Assembly: GCF_001507645.1 (NCBI RefSeq)
Contig: NZ_CP013909.1
Location: 806,001 to 870,000 of the forward strand
Source: Hymenobacter sedentarius
GTDB taxonomy: Bacteria > Bacteroidota > Bacteroidia > Cytophagales > Hymenobacteraceae
DNA: 64,000 bases
Direction of reading: 5' to 3'
Under the pieces are notes generated by a model. The model was not told the DNA's origin. It did no database searches and worked only from the letters and a program-made list of their open reading frames with translations. Both the position numbers and the translations under genes were made by a program. Shown in pieces: positions 9,067 to 18,241 of this stretch (positions within the stretch are counted from its first letter, which is position 1; each line of letters starts with the position of its first letter).

Positions 9067-9999
9067 TCACGATTCGCAAATAACCTTCGCGCCTTCCGTG
9101 CCCACTGGGCCCACGTAGGTTTTGAACTCAATGCCCAGCTCCGCAAAAACGCTGCCCAGCGCCTCCCCTACCGCCTGCGCAATGGCCTCGGTTTTGTTCA
9201 GCATGAAAATGGATGGGCCTGATCCGGAAATACCGCCCCCGATGGCGCCGGCGGCCAGCGCCCGTTTCCGCGCCTCGGCCAGGCCCGGAATGAGCGCCTG
9301 CCGGGCCGGCTCTACGATATAATCGTCCAGCGAGCGGCCAATCAGCTCATAATCTGCCGTGAGAAAGCCCGATACCAGGCCGGCTACGTTGGCCCACTGG
9401 CGCACGGCCAGCCCCAGCGGCACCGCGGCGGGCAGCACCTTGCGCGACTCGCTGGTTTTCACCTCAATTTGGGGGTGCACCACGGCCACCCACATGGGCG
9501 GCGCGGGCAGGGCCACAATGTCGATGGCCGGCTCCAGGGCCCGCACCACGGTGAACCCGCCAAAAATGGCCGGCGCAATGTTGTCGGCGTGGCGCGCACC
9601 GGAAGCCACGGCCTCGCCAGCCATGGCGAAGTCAATCAGCTCCATTTTGGTAAAGCGGTTGCCCAACAAGGCGTTGGCGCCCACCACGGCGCCCGCAGCA
9701 CTGGCCGAGCTGCTGCCCACGCCGCTGCCGGGCATAATGCCTTTGGTGATTTCGACCTCGAAGCCGATTTCTTCCGGAACCTCGCGCAGGAGCGCCAGCA
9801 GGGCCACGCCGGCCACGTTGCGGGTGGGGTCGGTGGGCAGGTTATAGCCGTCGAGGTGCCGGATGCACACGCCCGGCGTGGCGGTGCGCCGCAGGCGGAT
9901 GGTGTCGTAGGGAGCGGCCAGGGCCAGGCCCAGCACATCGAAGCCGCAGCCCAGGTTGGAAAGGGTAGCCGGTGAGTGAACGAGAACGGAATCGGGCAT
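9067..9999 (-). CDS. thrB: Homoserine kinase
   Basis: GHMP-family kinase of 310 residues that phosphorylates homoserine with ATP. The N-terminal strand (VHSPATLSNLGCGFDVLG) and the ATP-binding loop PGSGVGSSSASAAGA are diagnostic, and the C-terminal GGGISGSGPSIFML is the third GHMP motif. It is the middle gene of thrA-thrB-thrC. It is separated from thrA by 102 bp filled by an A+T-rich inverted repeat. Confidence 0.97.
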   Translation of the reverse strand: MPDSVLVHSPATLSNLGCGFDVLGLALAAPYDTIRLRRTATPGVCIRHLDGYNLPTDPTRNVAGVALLALLREVPEEIGFEVEITKGIMPGSGVGSSSASAAGAVVGANALLGNRFTKMELIDFAMAGEAVASGARHADNIAPAIFGGFTVVRALEPAIDIVALPAPPMWVAVVHPQIEVKTSESRKVLPAAVPLGLAVRQWANVAGLVSGFLTADYELIGRSLDDYIVEPARQALIPGLAEARKRALAAGAIGGGISGSGPSIFMLNKTEAIAQAVGEALGSVFAELGIEFKTYVGPVGTEGAKVICES

Positions 10000-10008
10000 A
10001 AAGAATTG

Positions 10009-10098
10009 AATTAAAAATTAACAATGAAGAATTAAAAAGGGCCTTGGCCAGCTTCCTTCATTGCCCAATTTTTAATTCTTCATTGTTAATTTTTAATT
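10009..10098. repeat. A+T-rich perfect hairpin of iterated words between thrB and thrA
   Basis: Arms 10009-10038 and 10069-10098 are perfect 30-bp reverse complements built from repeats of AATTAAAAATT and AATGAAGAATT-like words. The loop is about 30 bp. It fills almost the entire intergenic gap inside the threonine operon and could form a strong intra-operon mRNA hairpin. Confidence 0.85.
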
Positions 10099-10101
10099 GA
10101 T

Positions 10102-12546
10102 TTACACCCGCGCGGCGCGGACGATGTCGGCAAATACGCCCGAGGCAGTGACTTCGGCACCGGCGCCCGCGCCTTTCACCACGAGCGGTTGCTCCACGTA
10201 CCGGTCGGTGTAGAACAGCACCACGTTGTCTTTGCCGCGCAGGTCGTACAAATCGTGGCCGGGCGCTACCTGCTGCAGGCCCACGGCGGCGTGCCCGTCG
10301 GCGTAGCGCGCCACAAACTTCAGGCGCTTGCCCGCCGCGGTGGCCTCGTCGTACAGCGCGCGAAAGTGGGCTTCGTGCGCCGCCATCTGGGTGTAAAAGG
10401 CTTCCACGTCGCCGTCGAGGCAGGCGGGGGGCAGGAAGGTGTCGATTTCGATGTCGCTCATTTCCATCACTTCCCCGGCTTCGCGGGCCAGAATCAGGAT
10501 TTTGCGGGCCACGTCGCTGCCGCTCAGGTCGAGGCGCGGGTCGGGCTCGGTGTAGCCTTCGGTCTGGGCCTGGCGCACCACCTCGGCGAAGGGCCGGGTG
10601 CCGTCGTAGTTATTGAAGACGAAGTTGAGCGTGCCCGAAAGCACGGCCTGCATGCGCCGCACCACGTCGCCGCTGCGCGTGAGGTCGTTGAGGGTGCCGA
10701 TGATGGGTAGGCCGGCGCCCACGTTGGTTTCGAACAGGAAGCTGGCGTTGAATTCCGTCGACAGGCTTTTGAGGCGCGCGTAGTGGGCATAGTCCGAGGA
10801 GCAGGCCACCTTGTTGCAGGCCACCACGGCGATGCTTTTCTCCAGCAGATGCGGGTAGCAGCGGGCCGCGGCGGGGTTGGCGGTCACGTCAACAAAAATG
10901 GAATTGCGCAGGTTCCGGCTGATGATGAGCTGGGTAAACGCTTCCAGGCTCTGCGGCGGGGCGTCGGCCAGCTCGGCGGGCCAGGCGGTCAGGTCCAGTC
11001 CCTGCTCGTTCACAATGCAGTGACGGCTGCTGGCAATGGCCACCACGCGCACCTGCAAGCCCAGCTTCTCGAGCAGGTGCTGCTGCTGGTGCGCCAGCTG
11101 CTCGAGCAGCTTGCTGCCCACGTTGCCGGGACCCAGAATAAAGAGGTTGACCTGCTTGTAGGTGGCTTCAAAAAAGGCTTCGTGGAGCACGTTGATGGCC
11201 TTGCGCACGTCGGCAGCCCGAATCACGGTCGAAATATTTTTTTCCGAAGCGCCCTGCGCAATGGCCCGGATGTTCACGCCGTTCTGGCCCAGGGCCCCAA
11301 ACAGCTTGCCGCTGATGCCGGGGTGGTCCTTCATATTCTCGCCCACCAGCGCCACAATGGCCAGCTCGCGCTCGGGACGCAGGGGCTCGATGCGGCCCGC
11401 CGCAATTTCCACCGCAAACTCCTCATCTACCGCCACCTGGGCCGTGGCGGTATCGGCCTCGTTTACCCCCACACAGATGGAGTGCTCCGACGAGCTCTGG
11501 GTGATGAGCACCACGTTGATGCGCTCGCGGGCCAGGGCCGCAAACAGCCGCATCGAAAAGCCGGGAATGCCCACCATGCCGCTGCCTTCCAGGTTGAGCA
11601 GCGTGAGGTTGCCGATGCTGGAAATGCCCTGCACCACGGCCGCCGTGCGGGGCGGCTTTACCTCCACCAGTGTGCCGTAGTCGGCCGGGGCGAAGGTGTT
11701 TTTTATCCAGAGCGGAATGCCGCGCCGCATCACGGGCTGAATGGTGGGCGGGTAGAGCACCTTGGCGCCGAAGTGCGACAGCTCCATGGCCTCCTGGTAC
11801 GAAATGCGGTCGATGGGCCGGGCGCCGCGCACCAGGCGCGGGTCGGCGGTCATCATGCCGCTCACGTCGGTCCAGATTTCCAGCACGTCGGCGTTGAGCG
11901 CGGCGGCCAGCAGGGCGGCGGTGTAGTCGGAGCCGCCCCGGCCCAGCGTGGTGGTCACACCGTGCCCATCGGACCCGATGAATCCGGGCACCACCCAGAC
12001 TTTGCCGGGGTTTTTGGCCCGGAACGCGGCCACCTGCTGCTCGGTGGCCGCCGTGTTTACCTCGGCGGTGCCAAAGCGGGAATTGGTGCGAACCAGCTGC
12101 CGGGCGTCGGCCCACACGGCGTCCAGGCCCTGGGCTTTGGCCGCGGCCGCTACCAGGCGCGACGACAGCAGCTCACCGTAGCTCATGAGCTTGTCCAGCG
12201 TGCGGGCCGACAATTCGCCCAAGGCAAAAATGCCGTCGCAAAACCGCCGCAGCTCCACAAACTGCACGGTAATGGCGTCGGCCTCGGACTTTTGCACGCC
12301 GCCATCCAGCAGTGCCTGCGCCGCTGCTATGTGGCGGTGCTGCAGCTGGTTGAGGGCTTCGCTATAAGAAGGGTCGGCGGAAGCGGCGGCCCGGCCGGCG
12401 CCAATCAGCGCATCGGTGGTGCCACCCAGCGCGGATACCACCATTACCACTTCTCCCTGGCCCACAGCCGTGGCTACGATGGCAATCGATTTTCGAATAT
12501 TTTCGGCGGAGGCGACGGAAGTCCCCCCGAATTTTAACACTTGCAT
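10102..12546 (-). CDS. thrA: Bifunctional aspartokinase / homoserine dehydrogenase
   Basis: An 814-residue fusion catalysing the first and third steps from aspartate to homoserine. The aspartokinase domain starts at MQVLKFGGTSVAS (KFGGTS is the ATP/aspartate motif), so the ATG at 12546 is preferred over an in-frame upstream start at 12603. Two ACT regulatory regions lie in the middle (around LVGENMKDHPGISGKLFGAL). The homoserine dehydrogenase domain follows, with the NAD-binding FILGPGNVGSKLLEQL and the catalytic segment around SGTLNFVFNNYDG. Threonine feedback is expected for this family. It is the first gene of thrABC and is divergent from prfA. Confidence 0.96.
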   Translation of the reverse strand: MQVLKFGGTSVASAENIRKSIAIVATAVGQGEVVMVVSALGGTTDALIGAGRAAASADPSYSEALNQLQHRHIAAAQALLDGGVQKSEADAITVQFVELRRFCDGIFALGELSARTLDKLMSYGELLSSRLVAAAAKAQGLDAVWADARQLVRTNSRFGTAEVNTAATEQQVAAFRAKNPGKVWVVPGFIGSDGHGVTTTLGRGGSDYTAALLAAALNADVLEIWTDVSGMMTADPRLVRGARPIDRISYQEAMELSHFGAKVLYPPTIQPVMRRGIPLWIKNTFAPADYGTLVEVKPPRTAAVVQGISSIGNLTLLNLEGSGMVGIPGFSMRLFAALARERINVVLITQSSSEHSICVGVNEADTATAQVAVDEEFAVEIAAGRIEPLRPERELAIVALVGENMKDHPGISGKLFGALGQNGVNIRAIAQGASEKNISTVIRAADVRKAINVLHEAFFEATYKQVNLFILGPGNVGSKLLEQLAHQQQHLLEKLGLQVRVVAIASSRHCIVNEQGLDLTAWPAELADAPPQSLEAFTQLIISRNLRNSIFVDVTANPAAARCYPHLLEKSIAVVACNKVACSSDYAHYARLKSLSTEFNASFLFETNVGAGLPIIGTLNDLTRSGDVVRRMQAVLSGTLNFVFNNYDGTRPFAEVVRQAQTEGYTEPDPRLDLSGSDVARKILILAREAGEVMEMSDIEIDTFLPPACLDGDVEAFYTQMAAHEAHFRALYDEATAAGKRLKFVARYADGHAAVGLQQVAPGHDLYDLRGKDNVVLFYTDRYVEQPLVVKGAGAGAEVTASGVFADIVRAARV

Positions 12547-12623
12547 AAACTCGGACTTCAGGGCAGATGTTAGGTAATGGTTCTGAAGGAACGTCCAGGC
12601 CAAACGGCGGTGTTTGAATTCAG

Positions 12624-12631
12624 TACCTTTG
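12624..12631 (+). promoter_or_regulatory. Candidate -7 box (TACCTTTG) for prfA
   Basis: TACCTTTG matches TAnnTTTG and is 28 bp before the prfA ATG in the 113-bp divergent gap with thrA. No TTG was found at -33. Confidence 0.45.
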
Positions 12632-12659
12632 CAAACTACAGACTAATTACCGAACACCG

Positions 12660-13733
12660 ATGCTTGATAAACTAGAAGCCATCAGCCAGCGCTACAATAA
12701 CGTAAACGAGGAACTGATGCAGCCCGACGTCATGTCGGACCTGAAGCGTTATAAAGCGCTCAACAAAGAATATAAAGAACTGGGGAAAATTGTAACTGAA
12801 TATCGCAATTACCAGGGCGTGCTCAGCAACATCGAAAACGCCCGCCAGGTAATTTCGACCGAAAAGGACGAGGACTTCCGCCAGATGGCCAAGGACGAGC
12901 TCGACGAACTGCTGCCCGAGCAGGAGCGCCTCGAAGACGTTATCAAAGACCTGCTGCTGCCCAAGGACCCCAACGACTCGAAAGATGTCATCATGGAAAT
13001 CCGGGCCGGCGCGGGCGGCGACGAAGCCGCCATTTTTGCCGGCGACCTGCAGCGCATGTACATGCGCTTCGCCGAAAAGCAGAACTGGAAAATGGAGCTG
13101 ATTGACGCCATGGAAGGCACCGCCGGCGGCTACAAGGAAATCATTGTGGCCGTGCGCGGCGAAGACGTGTACGGCAAGCTCAAGTTTGAAAGCGGCGTGC
13201 ACCGCGTGCAGCGCGTGCCGGCCACCGAAACCCAAGGTCGCATCCACACCAGCGTGGCTTCCATTGTGGTAATTCCGGAAGTGGAGGAATTTGACGTGGA
13301 GCTGAACATGAGCGACATCCGCAAGGATTATTTCTGCTCCAGCGGCCCCGGCGGCCAGTCGGTAAACACGACGTATTCGGCCGTGCGCCTCACCCACTTG
13401 CCCTCCGGCCTCGTGGCCCAGTGCCAGGACCAGAAGTCGCAGCTCAAGAACTTCGACAAGGCCCTGGCGGTGCTGCGCTCCCGCGTGTACGACATGGAGC
13501 TGGCCAAAAAGAACGAAGCCGACGGCTTGGTGCGCAAAAGCATGATTGGCGGCGGCGACCGCTCGGATAAAATCCGTACTTACAACTACCCCCAGGGCCG
13601 CGTGACCGACCACCGCATCGGCTACACGGTGTACAACCTGTCCAGCGTGATGGAAGGCAACATCGACGACTTTGTGGAGCAGCTCCGCATCGCCGAAAGC
13701 GCCGAGCGCCTGCAGGAAGGCGTAACCAAGTAA
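12660..13733 (+). CDS. prfA: Peptide chain release factor 1
   Basis: A 357-residue class-I release factor that recognises UAA/UAG and triggers peptide release at the ribosome. The tripeptide anticodon PAT is at residues 187-189 (type 1, not the SPF of RF2). The catalytic GGQ is at residues 231-233 ([10 protein letters not shown]). Length and start agree with the family. A strong terminator hairpin follows immediately. Confidence 0.98.
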   Translation: MLDKLEAISQRYNNVNEELMQPDVMSDLKRYKALNKEYKELGKIVTEYRNYQGVLSNIENARQVISTEKDEDFRQMAKDELDELLPEQERLEDVIKDLLLPKDPNDSKDVIMEIRAGAGGDEAAIFAGDLQRMYMRFAEKQNWKMELIDAMEGTAGGYKEIIVAVRGEDVYGKLKFESGVHRVQRVPATETQGRIHTSVASIVVIPEVEEFDVELNMSDIRKDYFCSSGPGGQSVNTTYSAVRLTHLPSGLVAQCQDQKSQLKNFDKALAVLRSRVYDMELAKKNEADGLVRKSMIGGGDRSDKIRTYNYPQGRVTDHRIGYTVYNLSSVMEGNIDDFVEQLRIAESAERLQEGVTK

Positions 13734-13739
13734 TAGCCA

Positions 13740-13785
13740 AACGAAAACTCCCCTCCTCATCCAGGAGGGGAGTTTTCGTTCCAGA
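13740..13785 (+). terminator. Rho-independent-type terminator after prfA
   Basis: A perfect 18-bp stem (13740-13757 with 13763-13780) and 5-base loop CATCC. The stem core is CTCCCCTCCT/AGGAGGGGAG flanked by A-rich and T-rich tracts, so it could also work for opposite-strand transcription. Confidence 0.85.
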
Positions 13786-13789
13786 AAAA

Positions 13790-13799
13790 TTGAGCTAAA
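13790..13799 (+). repeat. TTGAGCTAAA 10-mer copy 2
   Basis: Exact copy, directly after the prfA terminator and about 100 bp before the beta-helix lipoprotein start. Confidence 0.6.
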
Positions 13800-13897
13800 T
13801 GGCTCGTGGAACGCTGCCCAACGGGCCGTTCTGGCCGGCGATACTTTTCCCGCTGCCTTGCCGTTACTTGCGCTCCCCTTCGGTTCTACGCTCCATC

Positions 13898-15442
13898 ATG
13901 CGCCACCTCTTCCCGCTACTCCTTATTCTGAGCTGCCTGCTCGCTTTCCTGCCCGGCTGCGAGCCGAAAGAAGACCTGGTGCAAACCTCCGGCAGCCTCG
14001 AGTTCAGGTCGGAATTCCGGACGGACACGGTGCTGTTCGATACGGTGTTTACCACCATCAAAACAGTGACGAAGCGCTTGTGGGTTTACAACCGCAACGC
14101 GGGTGCGGTGAAGACGGACATTAACCTGGCCGGCACCGCGGGCACGGCGTTTTCGGTGGTTATCAACGGCGATGCCCGCCCCTCGGCGCAGGGCGTGACC
14201 ATCCGGGGCAAAGACAGCCTGCTGGTGCTGGTGCGGGCCGTGGTGGGCGACAACGGCCAAGCCACTTCGCCCAAGCAGTTCCTCGTCACCGACGAGCTGC
14301 GCTTTCGCACCAACGGCACCGACCAGAACGTGAAGCTGGTGGCCTACGGCCAGAACGCTTACTTCCACCGCGCCGACATCATTCGCACGAACCAGACCTG
14401 GCGCACCGACAAGCCCCACGTCATCATCAACAGCCCCTACGTGAGCCAGGGCAAAACCTACTCCGTGGGCGTGGTGGTGGCACAAGGCGTCACGCTGCGC
14501 ATTCCCAAGGGCGCCCGCATCTACTCGCACGCCGGCGCTTACCTGCAAGTCGATGGCACTCTGCTGGTAAATGACTTAACCGAGCCCTCGGCCTTTGTGC
14601 CCACCGATACGGTGAAGGCCACCAACGCCAACATCGTGCGCTTCCAGGCCGACCGGCTGGAGCCCTACTACGCCGAGGCCCCGGGCCAGTGGGGCGGCAT
14701 CGTGTTCACCGGAACCAGCAAAAACAACCGCATTCGCTACGCGGAAATCAAAAATGCCACTTTCGGCGCCCTGCTCATCAGCCCGGAAAGCATCACGCTG
14801 CCCCGCCCGAGCCTGACCATTGAGAATTCGGTTATCCGCAACATCTCCGGCGCCAAGCTTTCCTTCGCCAACACCACGGCGGCTTCCGGGGGCGGCATCA
14901 TCAGCTACTCGGGCAGCGTGACGGCCAACAACTGCCTGTTTACCAACTGCGGCGAGTTTGCCGTGCTCGGCGTAGGCGGTGGCGTGTACAACCTCAACTT
15001 CTGCACCATCGCCAACTACACGCCGGCCTTCCTCCGCGAAACGGCCTCCCTCACGTTCAGCAACGAAAGCCCTTACGATTCCAAGGTGAAACTGCCGCTC
15101 ACGCTGAACCTGCAGAATTCCATCGTCTGGGGTTCGTTTGAAGACGAGCTGCAGGTAATAAACTACGCCGACTACGCCGCCACGCTCAGCATTCGCAACT
15201 CGCTGCTACGCACCAAGCTGTACGCCACCACGCCCAGCGTCGTTGGCGCCGCCGGGGTCAACCTGCTCAACGTGGACCCGGCCTTCAAACGCACCTCCTT
15301 CGTCGACCCGGATTATACCCTGCAGGATAAATCGCCGGCTACTTCGCCCCGCCGCACGCCGGTAGCCCCCCTGCTCGCCAAGGACTTGCGCAACCTGCCG
15401 CGCCCGAGCCAGCCCAGCCTGGGCGCCTACGAGCACAAATAG
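13898..15442 (+). CDS. Right-handed beta-helix lipoprotein
   Basis: A 514-residue exported lipoprotein when started at the ATG before LFPLLLILSCLLAFLPGC, a signal with lipobox. An in-frame upstream start at 13799 would place 33 odd residues before the signal and is rejected. The middle contains repeating short strands typical of parallel beta-helices (IRYAEIKNATFGALLI, LTIENSVIRNISGA, VTANNCLFTNCGEF, LNLQNSIVWGSF). The C-terminus (NLPRPSQPSLGAYEHK) matches the end of the choice-of-anchor-Q type domain. It is probably a surface polysaccharide-interacting or structural protein; no catalytic residues were identified. Confidence 0.82.
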   Translation: MRHLFPLLLILSCLLAFLPGCEPKEDLVQTSGSLEFRSEFRTDTVLFDTVFTTIKTVTKRLWVYNRNAGAVKTDINLAGTAGTAFSVVINGDARPSAQGVTIRGKDSLLVLVRAVVGDNGQATSPKQFLVTDELRFRTNGTDQNVKLVAYGQNAYFHRADIIRTNQTWRTDKPHVIINSPYVSQGKTYSVGVVVAQGVTLRIPKGARIYSHAGAYLQVDGTLLVNDLTEPSAFVPTDTVKATNANIVRFQADRLEPYYAEAPGQWGGIVFTGTSKNNRIRYAEIKNATFGALLISPESITLPRPSLTIENSVIRNISGAKLSFANTTAASGGGIISYSGSVTANNCLFTNCGEFAVLGVGGGVYNLNFCTIANYTPAFLRETASLTFSNESPYDSKVKLPLTLNLQNSIVWGSFEDELQVINYADYAATLSIRNSLLRTKLYATTPSVVGAAGVNLLNVDPAFKRTSFVDPDYTLQDKSPATSPRRTPVAPLLAKDLRNLPRPSQPSLGAYEHK

Positions 15443-15452
15443 CCCCCGCGGT

Positions 15453-16052
15453 TTACTCTACCTGCCCCGCTGCCGCGTAGCGCAGCGTATCGAACAGCAC
15501 CAGCTTTTGGGTTCCCACCACTTCGTAGCGGCGCAGCTGCCCGTTTTGTAGCTGGAAACGCAGCTGCTTCTGGGCCGAAAACAGCGGGTTATTTTGCACA
15601 ATGGTCGCGGACACTTCCTGGGCCACGGGCCCCTGCTGCACCACCGTCAGGCGGGCCACCGGGGCGTTGGGCTGGCCGGGCAGGCGGGTGTAGGTGCGGC
15701 GCAACAGCCCCCCGGGCAGCGCCACCGAATCCACGGCATAAGCGCCGCGCAAGGCCGCTTTGTTGATGTCGGCCTGAAAGAAAATCTGCAGCTCATCGGC
15801 CCACTTTACGGCGGGCACGCGCACGGTTTCGGTGGCATTGCCGCGCAGGCTCACGCGCTTGGTAACGGCTGCCCGGCACTGGGCCAGCTGCGCCACCTGC
15901 TGCGTGAGCAGGCCTTTTACATCAAAGTAGAGCGGCCGGCGGGCGGCCGGTGCCGCGGGGCTGGCGTCGCCGCAGCTGCCCAGCAGCAAGGCGCCGGCCA
16001 CCAACGCCAGGCACGGCAACGCCCGATAAAGCGGAACCACGTGATTACGCAT
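15453..16052 (-). CDS. Predicted lipoprotein, unknown function
   Basis: A 199-residue protein with a signal peptide and lipobox (LVAGALLLGSCGD). The ATG at 16052 is preferred over one five codons earlier. Either start overlaps the end of gpmI (8 nt with the chosen one), so translation may be coupled and the gene likely shares the gpmI transcript. The mature part is beta-rich with no motif I recognise. It may bind a ligand in the outer-membrane inner leaflet, but no function is assigned. Confidence 0.7.
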   Translation of the reverse strand: MRNHVVPLYRALPCLALVAGALLLGSCGDASPAAPAARRPLYFDVKGLLTQQVAQLAQCRAAVTKRVSLRGNATETVRVPAVKWADELQIFFQADINKAALRGAYAVDSVALPGGLLRRTYTRLPGQPNAPVARLTVVQQGPVAQEVSATIVQNNPLFSAQKQLRFQLQNGQLRRYEVVGTQKLVLFDTLRYAAAGQVE

Positions 16053-17595
16053 TCGGCGCAGGCACAATAGCAGGGCGCAGCAGGCTCTGGCCGGTCATTT
16101 CCAGCGGCTGCGGCACGCCCATCAGCTCCAGAATCGTCGGGGCCAGGTCGCCCAGCTTGCCGTTGGCCAGCGTGCCTACGTAGTCGTTATCGGCCAGGAT
16201 GCAGGGCACCAGGTTGGTGGTGTGGGCGGTGTTGGGCGAGCCATCGGCGTTGCGCATGAACTCGGCGTTGCCGTGGTCGGCGATGATGATGCAGGCATAG
16301 CCAGCTGCCAGGGCCGTTTCCACCACCACTCGGCAGCAGGCATCGGTCGTTTCCACGGCTTTTACCACCGCCTCAAACACGCCGGTGTGGCCCACCATGT
16401 CGGGGTTGGCGAAGTTCAGCACCACAAAGTCAGCCGCCTTGGCTTGCAGCTCCGGCACCAAGGCCTCCACCAAGTCGCGGGCACTCATTTCGGGCTGCAG
16501 GTCGTAGGTCGCTACTTTGGGCGAGGCCCGGAGGATGCGCGTTTCGCCTTCAAACGTGTTTTCACGGCCGCCCGAGAAGAAGAACGTGACGTGCGGGTAC
16601 TTCTCGGTTTCGGCAATGCGAATCTGGGTTTTGCCGTGCGCCGCCAGCACCTCCCCCAGTGTGTTGTTGAGGTTGTCTTTCTCAAAAATGGGCGTCACGC
16701 CCGCAAAGGTGTCGTCATAGTTCGTCAGCGTCAGGTAGTGCAAGTTCAGCCGCTTCATCTGGAACGCGTGCATGTCGTGCTGCGTGAGCACCTCCGTGAT
16801 TTCGCGGCCGCGGTCGGTGCGGAAGTTGAAGCACAGCACCACGTCGCCTTCCTGAATGGTGGCCAGCGGCTGCCCGTCGGCGCCTACCTTCACGATGGGC
16901 TTCAGGAACTCGTCGGTGATGTCTTCGCGGTACTGCTCCTGAATGGTTTGAATTAGGTTTTGCGACGGCGTGCCGATGCCGTTCACCAGCAGGTCGTACG
17001 CCACCTTCACCCGCTCCCAGCGCTGGTCGCGGTCCATGGCGTAGTAGCGGCCCACCACCGAGGCGATTTTGGCGCCGCTGCGCTCCAGGGACTGTTCCAG
17101 CTCGTTCACGAAGCGCACGCCGCTCTTCGGGTCGGTGTCGCGGCCGTCGGTGAAGGCGTGCACAAGCACGCGCCGCACGCCCGCTTCGTGGGCGATGGTG
17201 CACAGGGCCTTGACGTGGTCGATGTGCGAATGCACCCCGCCATCGGACAGCAAGCCAATCAGGTGCAGGGGCTTGTCGTTGGCAATGGCGTACTCAAACG
17301 CCTTCACCAGCGCAGGCATTTGGCCCAACTTCCGCTCGCGGATGGCTTTGCCGATGCGCACGAGCTCCTGGTTGACCACGCGGCCGGCCCCGATGTTCAT
17401 GTGGCCCACTTCCGAGTTGCCCATCTGGCCTTCGGGCAGCCCCACGGCCTCGCCGGAGGCCTGCAAGGTGCTGTGCGGATACCGCTGCAACAGCTCATTG
17501 TAGAACGGCGTATTAGCCGCGTCCACGGCCGACACCGCCGAATTCTGGGGAATTCCCCACCCATCCAGAATCACCAATAAAACCTGCTTATTCAT
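16045..17595 (-). CDS. gpmI: 2,3-bisphosphoglycerate-independent phosphoglycerate mutase
   Basis: Glycolytic Mn-dependent enzyme of 516 residues (usual 510-520) that interconverts 3- and 2-phosphoglycerate. The N-terminus LLVILDGWG provides a metal-binding Asp. The phosphoserine motif GNSEVGHMNIGAGR contains the catalytic Ser at about residue 62. C-terminal NFANPDMVGHTG and IIADHGNAE carry further metal ligands of the alkaline-phosphatase superfamily. A lipoprotein gene overlaps its 3' end. Confidence 0.98.
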   Translation of the reverse strand: MNKQVLLVILDGWGIPQNSAVSAVDAANTPFYNELLQRYPHSTLQASGEAVGLPEGQMGNSEVGHMNIGAGRVVNQELVRIGKAIRERKLGQMPALVKAFEYAIANDKPLHLIGLLSDGGVHSHIDHVKALCTIAHEAGVRRVLVHAFTDGRDTDPKSGVRFVNELEQSLERSGAKIASVVGRYYAMDRDQRWERVKVAYDLLVNGIGTPSQNLIQTIQEQYREDITDEFLKPIVKVGADGQPLATIQEGDVVLCFNFRTDRGREITEVLTQHDMHAFQMKRLNLHYLTLTNYDDTFAGVTPIFEKDNLNNTLGEVLAAHGKTQIRIAETEKYPHVTFFFSGGRENTFEGETRILRASPKVATYDLQPEMSARDLVEALVPELQAKAADFVVLNFANPDMVGHTGVFEAVVKAVETTDACCRVVVETALAAGYACIIIADHGNAEFMRNADGSPNTAHTTNLVPCILADNDYVGTLANGKLGDLAPTILELMGVPQPLEMTGQSLLRPAIVPAPNA

Positions 17596-17599
17596 GGCA

Positions 17600-17607
17600 C
17601 AAAGATA
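17600..17607 (-). promoter_or_regulatory. Candidate -7 box (TATCTTTG) for gpmI
   Basis: On the minus strand TATCTTTG matches TAnnTTTG but lies only about 5 bases before the gpmI ATG, which would give a nearly leaderless message. No clear -33 element was seen. Confidence 0.4.
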
Positions 17608-17765
17608 CGGCCGACCTGCCTATGGGTTGGGATTATCTACCTTCGTGGTTACATTAACTTCCCATCCTTTTTGCGCGGGTTTATTGGCCGGCAAAAAGCC
17701 CTTTTACTTCCTGGCACCATTTTAGCTTTTAATCTGACGCGGATGACGCACTTATACCTGTACTA

Positions 17766-18167
17766 ATGAAACGCTATTTTTTTAGGACTCTATTCTTTGG
17801 TTGGCTCTTTCTGTTCGGCGCCGTAGCGGCCCACGCGCAGGTCGATAATCTCGGGGCGGTGCGCACGGCCATGCGCAATGGCTCGTCCCGCGAGCTGTCG
17901 CAATACCTCGCCCCTACCGTTGAGGTTGGCTTTGACGGCGACAAACAAGGCTACAACTCCACCCAGGCGGAGATTGTCATCAAGGACTTCTTTGCGAAGA
18001 ACACCCCCAGCAGCTTCGAATTCATTCACCAAGGCGAAAGCAAAGAGGGCATTCAATACGCCATCGGCCGCTACATCGGCCGCAACGGCACGTACCGCGT
18101 GTTCGTGAAGCTCAAGCCCTCCCGTGGTGCCCCGCTGATTGACACGCTGGACTTTACCAAAGAATAA
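17766..18167 (+). CDS. DUF4783 exported protein
   Basis: A 133-residue protein with a cleavable signal (FFGWLFLFGAVAAHAQ). The rest (RTAMRNGSSRELSQYLAPTVEV ... GKHFFAKNTP-like ... FEFIHQGES ... GRYIGRNGTYRVFVKLK) corresponds to the DUF4783 family, an SnoaL/NTF2-like small periplasmic protein widespread in Bacteroidota. No catalytic role is known. It stands alone, followed by a strong terminator, then the insertion sequence. Confidence 0.85.
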   Translation: MKRYFFRTLFFGWLFLFGAVAAHAQVDNLGAVRTAMRNGSSRELSQYLAPTVEVGFDGDKQGYNSTQAEIVIKDFFAKNTPSSFEFIHQGESKEGIQYAIGRYIGRNGTYRVFVKLKPSRGAPLIDTLDFTKE

Positions 18168-18187
18168 CCGTACTCCTTGAGCATACC

Positions 18188-18220
18188 AAGCCCCGGCCTT
18201 TTCAGGCCGGGGCTTTTTTG
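18188..18220 (+). terminator. Terminator after the DUF4783 gene
   Basis: An 11-bp perfect G+C-rich stem (AAGCCCCGGCC with GGCCGGGGCTT) and loop TTTTCA, followed by a T run. Confidence 0.9.
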
Positions 18221-18241
18221 TTTAGCAGCTAAATTGGGCTA

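Noticed and set aside
10783-12537. Long plus-strand open frame opposite thrA (584 codons)
   Set aside because: It is the complement of a gene with clear aspartokinase motifs; high G+C makes such antisense frames open. Its His/Gly/Arg-rich product has no domain.
12547-12659. Threonine-type attenuator or riboswitch before thrA
   Set aside because: No Thr-rich leader peptide or riboswitch core was found in the short gap.
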